Shown here in pieces: positions 40,201 to 64,000 of a stretch of DNA of 64,000 bases. The position numbers and the translations under genes were made by a program. Positions within the stretch are counted from its first letter, which is position 1. Every line of letters begins with the position of its first letter. Under the pieces are notes generated by a model that did no database searches, had not been told where the DNA came from, and saw only the letters and a list, made by a program, of their open reading frames with translations. The stretch is from Cinclus cinclus. Its lineage: Eukaryota; Chordata; Aves; Passeriformes; Cinclidae. The DNA lies in NCBI RefSeq assembly GCF_963662255.1, contig NC_085056.1, forward strand, positions 12,058,123 to 12,122,122, in the 5' to 3' direction.

Positions 40201-41501
40201 ACAGTGACTTTTCCTCTGTTACATTTTGTTATCTCTTCCCTTCAAGTGACTTGATCCCAAAAAGGAAGTTTCCATATAAAACAGCTTAAGAGTTGACAAT
40301 GTACAGTTCAGATAGATGCAATTTGTACGACCAGATGTTACTGTATATATAGAGCTGCATGTTTGCTAGTCAGTGTAGACAGAAGTAGCTAAAAGGCAAC
40401 TAAAACAACAGCATTTAAACCAACAGACTTTAAAGTATATTACTGTACATTAACACAGGTTTTGCAGCTTTTCAAGTTAGTTTTCATCATGTTCTTTGTA
40501 TACAGTAGAACTGTGATCTACCTTTATTTATAGTTTCATCTTTCCAGGCAGAGATTTTTTAATATTACTAATCCTGAAATGAAGAGTCAGATGTATAACA
40601 TATTCCCAGGCAGTAGCTTAATGTACTGTAGAAAAGTCAGTTTTGTTTACTAAGGACTAGAATTCACTTCAGTAACGTTCCCTGAGGCAATCCATTTTAT
40701 TGTTTTGTCCTAGAATCATTTGTGTACAGTTGCTGTTCTGTTCCAGACTGCTTTGTTTCTTTAAAAATAGACACTTAGAAAAAGACATCTGTTAACTTTC
40801 ATTGCTAATTTTATATTTTAGCAATTATGGTTCCCCTTAATACCCTCTATTCCTCTCTTTCCCCTCCAAAAGTTGCAAGTTAACAACACAGCAAGTCTGT
40901 GTGTTTGATTTTTGCAAGACAGGGATTCAGATCTTTAAATGAATGTTAATTATTGGAACTGAAAAGAATGTAGTAGATAACAGAATATAATATGCAATGA
41001 GCAGCCTAAAATTTATCTTACTCAAATGGAAGTTATTCTCTCTTTGAGAGAGAATCTATGGTGTTAAAAAGATGAACGGTGAGGAGACAGGGTGGGGGTA
41101 GAGAAACACATGAAATCATCATCCCTGTCCACAGAAATGCACCGAGCTAGAACACTGCATCCTTACATCCCCAATGGACTAAGGAGATTTCTCCTGATAT
41201 AATTTCACCTTCAACATTTCAAAAAAGCCTGTGTATCATCAATGCACTTAAAGCTTTTAAGTTTTAGTAACTTAACTTTGTTTATAAAACAAACACACAC
41301 AAGCACACTTCCTAGAGTGCAAAATGCTTAAATACTTCAGTGACAGAACTCTATATGCAGTTTTTGGAACAGTAAATTCTCTTGATGTCATAGTCAACTT
41401 CTTCCATTGCCAGCAACGGTTGCATTGAACTACCCAACACTGCAGCAAACCCAAGAGCAGGTAACTCTGTACTGTCTTTTCAGTTCTGCAGAGATCCTGG
41501 C
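37222..41501 (-). other. CYLD: CYLD 3' UTR (about 4.3 kb, end inferred)
   Basis: From the base after the stop codon to the distal AATAAA cluster. No coding potential or splice-linked exon was seen. Internal AATAAA hexamers at 40523-40528 and 40696-40701 could give shorter forms. A very long 3' UTR is usual for CYLD in mammals. The exact end is inferred from the signals alone. Confidence 0.6.
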
Positions 41502-60184
<18,683 letters not shown>

Positions 60185-60338
60185 TGTGAATAAAACTTTA
60201 AAAGCTGCACAGAAGTCTTCAAGAAAAATAAGCTCTTGATTTATGTGCAGGGATCTTTCCAAATTCTACCAGAGGGTCCAATCTTTGTGAAACGATGCAA
60301 TATTCATTTTGCAAAGAAACACATTCAGAGCAGAAAGC
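60185..60338 (-). other. CYLD: CYLD 5' UTR part of the first coding exon
   Basis: Runs from the acceptor (pyrimidine tract then TTCTAG at 60339-60344) to the ATG at 60182-60184. It has an in-frame TAG at 60266-60268, so no N-terminal extension starting at an upstream ATG is open. Confidence 0.7.
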
Positions 60339-60447
60339 CTAGAATTAAAAAAAAAAGAAAAAAGAAAAAACTGAATTAGGCAATTACAGCTAGTCTTAAG
60401 TAAAATATAAAACAATTTAAATCTGTGACCAGACTAATTCCTCATAC

Positions 60448-60578
60448 AGATCAGAGTTCAGCAAAATGCAAGGAAGTGACCACAGTCCCAGAAGAGCCAC
60501 TGTACTGCTGATCATGGACAGAGCCATTTACCCCATTCTGCTCCTTATTGCTGTGTATTTCATTTCCTTCTTTAGCTC
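60448..60578 (-). other. Possible upstream 5' UTR exon of CYLD
   Basis: A 131-nt stretch bounded by a pyrimidine-rich acceptor (TTTTTCTCCAAG) and a usable donor (ATCT|GTATGA), 109 nt upstream of the first coding exon. It has an exon-like composition, but its open frame closes with TGA at 60451-60453, so it would be untranslated. Mammalian CYLD has several 5' UTR exons. Assignment rests on splice signals only. Confidence 0.35.
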
Positions 60579-63525
60579 CTTGGAGAAAAAGTGTTGCGGA
60601 AAACATATAATGAAAACAAAGAAAACCTAAGTGCAGATGAACACAAATAAACAACCTGCTCTAGTTTACAAACAATATTTTAATGGAACTTTCCATTATA
60701 AAGCTCTTTTCCCATGCTTAGTGACTACTTATTTCTGACAAAGTGTACTGCATCTGTCATCCTGCATAACATTTTGATTTAGTGAAGCAGAAAATTGTGT
60801 TGACAAAACAGAGCAGCAGAAAATGGAACTTTAGTAACTTATAGCAGCCACTTCTTTAATAGAAATGGACAGTTCCAGTAATATACAATATATGAAAACC
60901 AAATTATGTCAACATGCAGTTCTCAGAAAAAAAATTGGAGGCTCTTATTTTTATCGTTCTAGAAAGATAATTCACTTCAACAGAGATACCTCACTTTCAG
61001 TTATTAAAATACAATAGGGCAAACACCTTAGTGAAACATCATCTTTACAAATATAGTTCATAACCAATGAAGTGAGAAGGAACAATTTGAAAATACTTCT
61101 TTGAGCTTATGTGTCTATAGTTTTGATCACAGTGGATACATGAAGAAAGATCTGCAGCACCTTAGCAGGATTTGCTCTTCTGAAGATGACAGCAAAGGGC
61201 AATATACAAGTTCAGAATGTATTGTCACAGAAATTTTCCTGTTCCCAATCTGTGATGCCACAGTTTGCATTCAATTAAAGGACAACCCCAATGACTATTT
61301 ATACCTAAAGGCAAATAATCTTTGTCCTTGTGCCTAGGTACAAGGTAAATAGGTACCCTCTTTCTCCACAGCTTTTATCTGATAGCATTTAAATACCACA
61401 AAATCTATTGCTGTTTCTCCTACCCTATCTGAACCCAGTTTCAGAAGCTATTGAAAAGCAATGAAATCGAGTAGTCCTGTAATTATTTTCCTTATCTTTT
61501 TCAATGAAAAGGGTATTAAACAAAACACTTTTCCCAAAGCAAAGCAGTGACTACAGACAACCTGAAATTTGGGCAAAGTCTCATCCTTCAGGTCCTAGGA
61601 GCTCACACATCCCTGTGCTACCTTGCTGAGGCTCCTGTACCATCTGCATCTGTGACACATGGGGTCAGTGTCACCGCCACACTTCCACACTGCTGCTGCT
61701 GCAGCTCAAGGAGTTCTGTGGCTTAATGTGTAATCTGCAAAGTAACTAACATCTGAGGGGCAGGATCCAGGCAGCTCCAGACCTCACCGAAGCCAAGTCT
61801 GGTAGACATCCATGTGTTTCCAAGCTAAAAAAATCTTCCTCCTCACTTTCATTTCATTCACATAAATGGGCTTTAATGCTTGTTGATGATTAACAAGAGT
61901 GGTGTGAGTATGGGATTGAAATAATCTATGTGGAAATTGATGAAGAACACAGCAAGATTCCTCCCCTCCTTCCCCATATGGAAACATGATTAAATGACCA
62001 TTAGTTTTTGTAAGTCTACTCAGATGGTAAAATAAGAGTTTCATACAAGTTCTGACTAGTTCTCTCCCTTTACTTTTTTCACACAATGGGAAAAAAAAAA
62101 AAAATCCTGTCTTATTCTTCATAGCTCCTTTTTATGGTCTCAAGAACATCTATGTTCTTTCAAGAGCTGACACACTTCACTTGCCTTTATGGTTTTTTTT
62201 GAGGCATTCTACAAAGTTTCTCAATCCCTAGTAGACTGCAAACAAGTATCTCTGACATTACAGGGATCCTGATTTTTCCCACTTCATATACAGAAATAAT
62301 TAACTTATTTTAGTAAGTATGCATGGAAATAATATATTAAAAGAGAGAGTTTGTTCAACAGCTTAAAATAGATTAACTGAATTTTTTAAAAAATGAAAAT
62401 TGAATGTTTTTGAAAATAAGCTATATCTATTTTTAATAAGCATATCTTGTTTGCAAGTCCATTGCTGCAACAATATAATCTTCACATGTTTAGTAGTAAA
62501 GAATTCAGAGTAAAAACTTGGCAAAGGCTGCATTTAGATTATGTAATAACTTTATTACTTAGTTATTACTTAGTGGTCAGTCTTTCAGAGCCCTAGTCAC
62601 CCACAGAAATGTCAGTAAACCCACTGGCTATAGTACCAAAAGGCTTTCCTTTATTAAAGAGTTCATTGTCACTATATAAAAATGCCTTCCTTTAAAAGCT
62701 TACCTACAACCATTGTCCCATATAGCTCTAAAAGCTAAATGCCCTTCTTTTCAAATAATACAAGTGATGAATTAGTATTTTAAGAGTACAGAAAAGCTTG
62801 TTAAAAGGACATTAAATTTTGGCAATGTATCAAAACTACATTCACACACACCGCTGATCTCAGGATTAATTTTTACAGACATTTTTCATGGAATTCTGTG
62901 AGCAAAGTATAATCTCTGCTGAACAAACAGCATAGTCGTTTCAGACTACGACCAGAATAAACTATTGTCACTACAGAGACATCTCATCAGAATAACAGCT
63001 TGCTCTGAAATTCAAGAACTCTGTTTCTACCCTGCAGGAGCTTTAGATGAACTATATAAAGATATTTAAACCAGCTATCAGGTTTCAGAATGAATACACG
63101 TCTGTGGCCCTGATTCAGAGTATAAAATGAAAAGGCTAAAATAAACGGTACAGTTTCTTTAAAAAAACTGATCCTTTAATACCAAAAATAATTAAAACAC
63201 CTGAGATGCAAAGTTCAGTGCTTCATCAGCCCAAAACCAATCTTCATGGGAAGGTTAAAACTAGGAGCAAGGAAATTTAGTTGCAGCTCAATGTACAGAG
63301 AATTAATTACACGTCGGCAATACAAACCATGAGTGGAAAAAAATTCTCAAAACAGTGGTTGAAACAATGTAATATAAAGATGTTCACACTGGTAACATGA
63401 TTTCTAAAAGACAAGGCACCTGCAGTTGTGCACAGCATCATAAATCTGATACAAATAATCTCCCTGAGAGGAAGAACAGGAATCACTCTCAAGGGCCACA
63501 GCGCTGTGGCGTTACGAGGTTTTAC
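60579..63525 (-). other. CYLD: CYLD 5' intron region
   Basis: About 2.9 kb of AT-rich sequence between the CpG-rich 5' end and the possible UTR exon. No coding exon or clear repeat was seen. A candidate first-exon donor, GTGTGG|GTAAAA, lies at the right border (63521-63526). Further UTR exons could be hidden here. Confidence 0.45.
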
Positions 63526-64000
63526 CCACACGGCCGCTCCGCAGACACGCCGCGGCCAGTCCCCAAAACTGGAATACGTGTGCTCAGATTCCGAAATGAT
63601 ACCGAATATCGTATTCCACTGGATTCTCTCACGGAGTGTTTCATGGCAAGGCACGGCCGTGCGACCCACGAGGCTCCGTGCAAGGCTCCGCTTTGGAGAA
63701 TAATTATCCTCCCTCCCAAACATGAGCATTTTCTCTCCTCCCCGGGCGGCTCTGCGCAGGACGGGGAAGGAAAGTCCCGAAACACTCCTTGAGTCGCCAA
63801 CGCGCTGCTCGGGGACTGAGGATGAAGGGTGGGAAAGGCCCAGCAGGGCCCGCCAAGAGCGGAGCCACCGCCGCCGCCACCCCCGGCCCAGCCTGGCCCG
63901 GCTGCTGGGCCCGGCTCCCCCAACACCGCAGGGACGGCGGCGGCCCGCGGCGACCGCCCGCGGAACCGGCCGGAGCGCGGCCTGACCAGGCGGCCGTGCC
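63480..64000 (-). promoter_or_regulatory. CYLD: CpG-rich CYLD promoter / first exon region, cut by the window edge
   Basis: Sharp rise in G+C and CpG toward the right edge, strongest at 63830-64000, with GC-box-like GGCGGG/CCGCCC runs. It lies upstream of the CYLD 5' exons on the minus strand, as expected for a housekeeping-type CpG-island promoter. There is no clear TATA box. The transcription start cannot be fixed and may lie beyond the window. Confidence 0.7.
63769..63778 (-). promoter_or_regulatory. Perfect NF-kB (kappaB) site in the CYLD CpG island
   Basis: Reads GGGACTTTCC on the minus strand, an exact match to the GGGRNYYYCC consensus. CYLD is known to be induced by NF-kB in mammals as negative feedback, so the place is meaningful. 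Binding here is inferred. Confidence 0.55.

Noticed and set aside
60185..60262. N-terminal extension of CYLD by 26 residues
   Set aside because: The upstream codon at 60260-60262 is TTG, not ATG, and an in-frame TAG lies at 60266-60268. The first ATG matches the known family start.
63307..63926. Open frames on both strands in the CpG-rich edge
   Set aside because: Stop codons are rare in GC-rich DNA. The frames overlap the expected CYLD 5' UTR/promoter and encode Gly/Ala/Pro-rich chance peptides.

Overview
This is a vertebrate nuclear window, most likely from a bird. Three things point there. The only protein-coding gene is split into short exons with GT-AG introns. The recognisable interspersed repeats are 3' ends of CR1 LINEs. 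The gene is compact (about 22.7 kb from the first ATG exon to the proposed poly(A) signals) in a repeat-poor background. The species cannot be told from the sequence alone.

Right half (about 37.2-64.0 kb): one gene on the minus strand, CYLD, the K63/M1-linkage-specific deubiquitinase that restrains NF-kB signalling. I traced 16 coding exons. They join in frame into a 953-residue protein (2862 nt including the stop) with three CAP-Gly domains, a USP catalytic domain with Cys598, His868 and Asp886, and an inserted B-box zinc module. The 5' end lies in a CpG-rich block that runs off the right edge (63.5-64.0 kb) and contains a perfect NF-kB site. A long 3' UTR ends at a cluster of AATAAA signals near 37.22 kb.

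Middle (about 34.7-37.0 kb): a GC-rich block built around a 1.65 kb minisatellite. Its left part has a 35-bp period. Its right part is a strict alternation of 50-bp and 29-bp units arranged in a higher-order repeat, which occurs twice. Every unit carries a canonical G-quadruplex motif on the plus strand. The array has almost no stop codons, so it creates long open frames on both strands that are not genes. It lies just beyond the 3' end of CYLD.

Left half (1-34.7 kb): no gene could be supported. It is AT-rich unique sequence with a few simple repeats, an old 60-bp tandem duplication, a 15-bp perfect inverted repeat, an isolated strong G-quadruplex tract, a CTCF-like site and several non-repetitive stretches dense in TAAT/ATTA motifs that look like conserved developmental enhancers. 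In other amniotes the region beyond the CYLD 3' end is the gene desert leading to SALL1; assigning this stretch to that desert is inference from known gene order.
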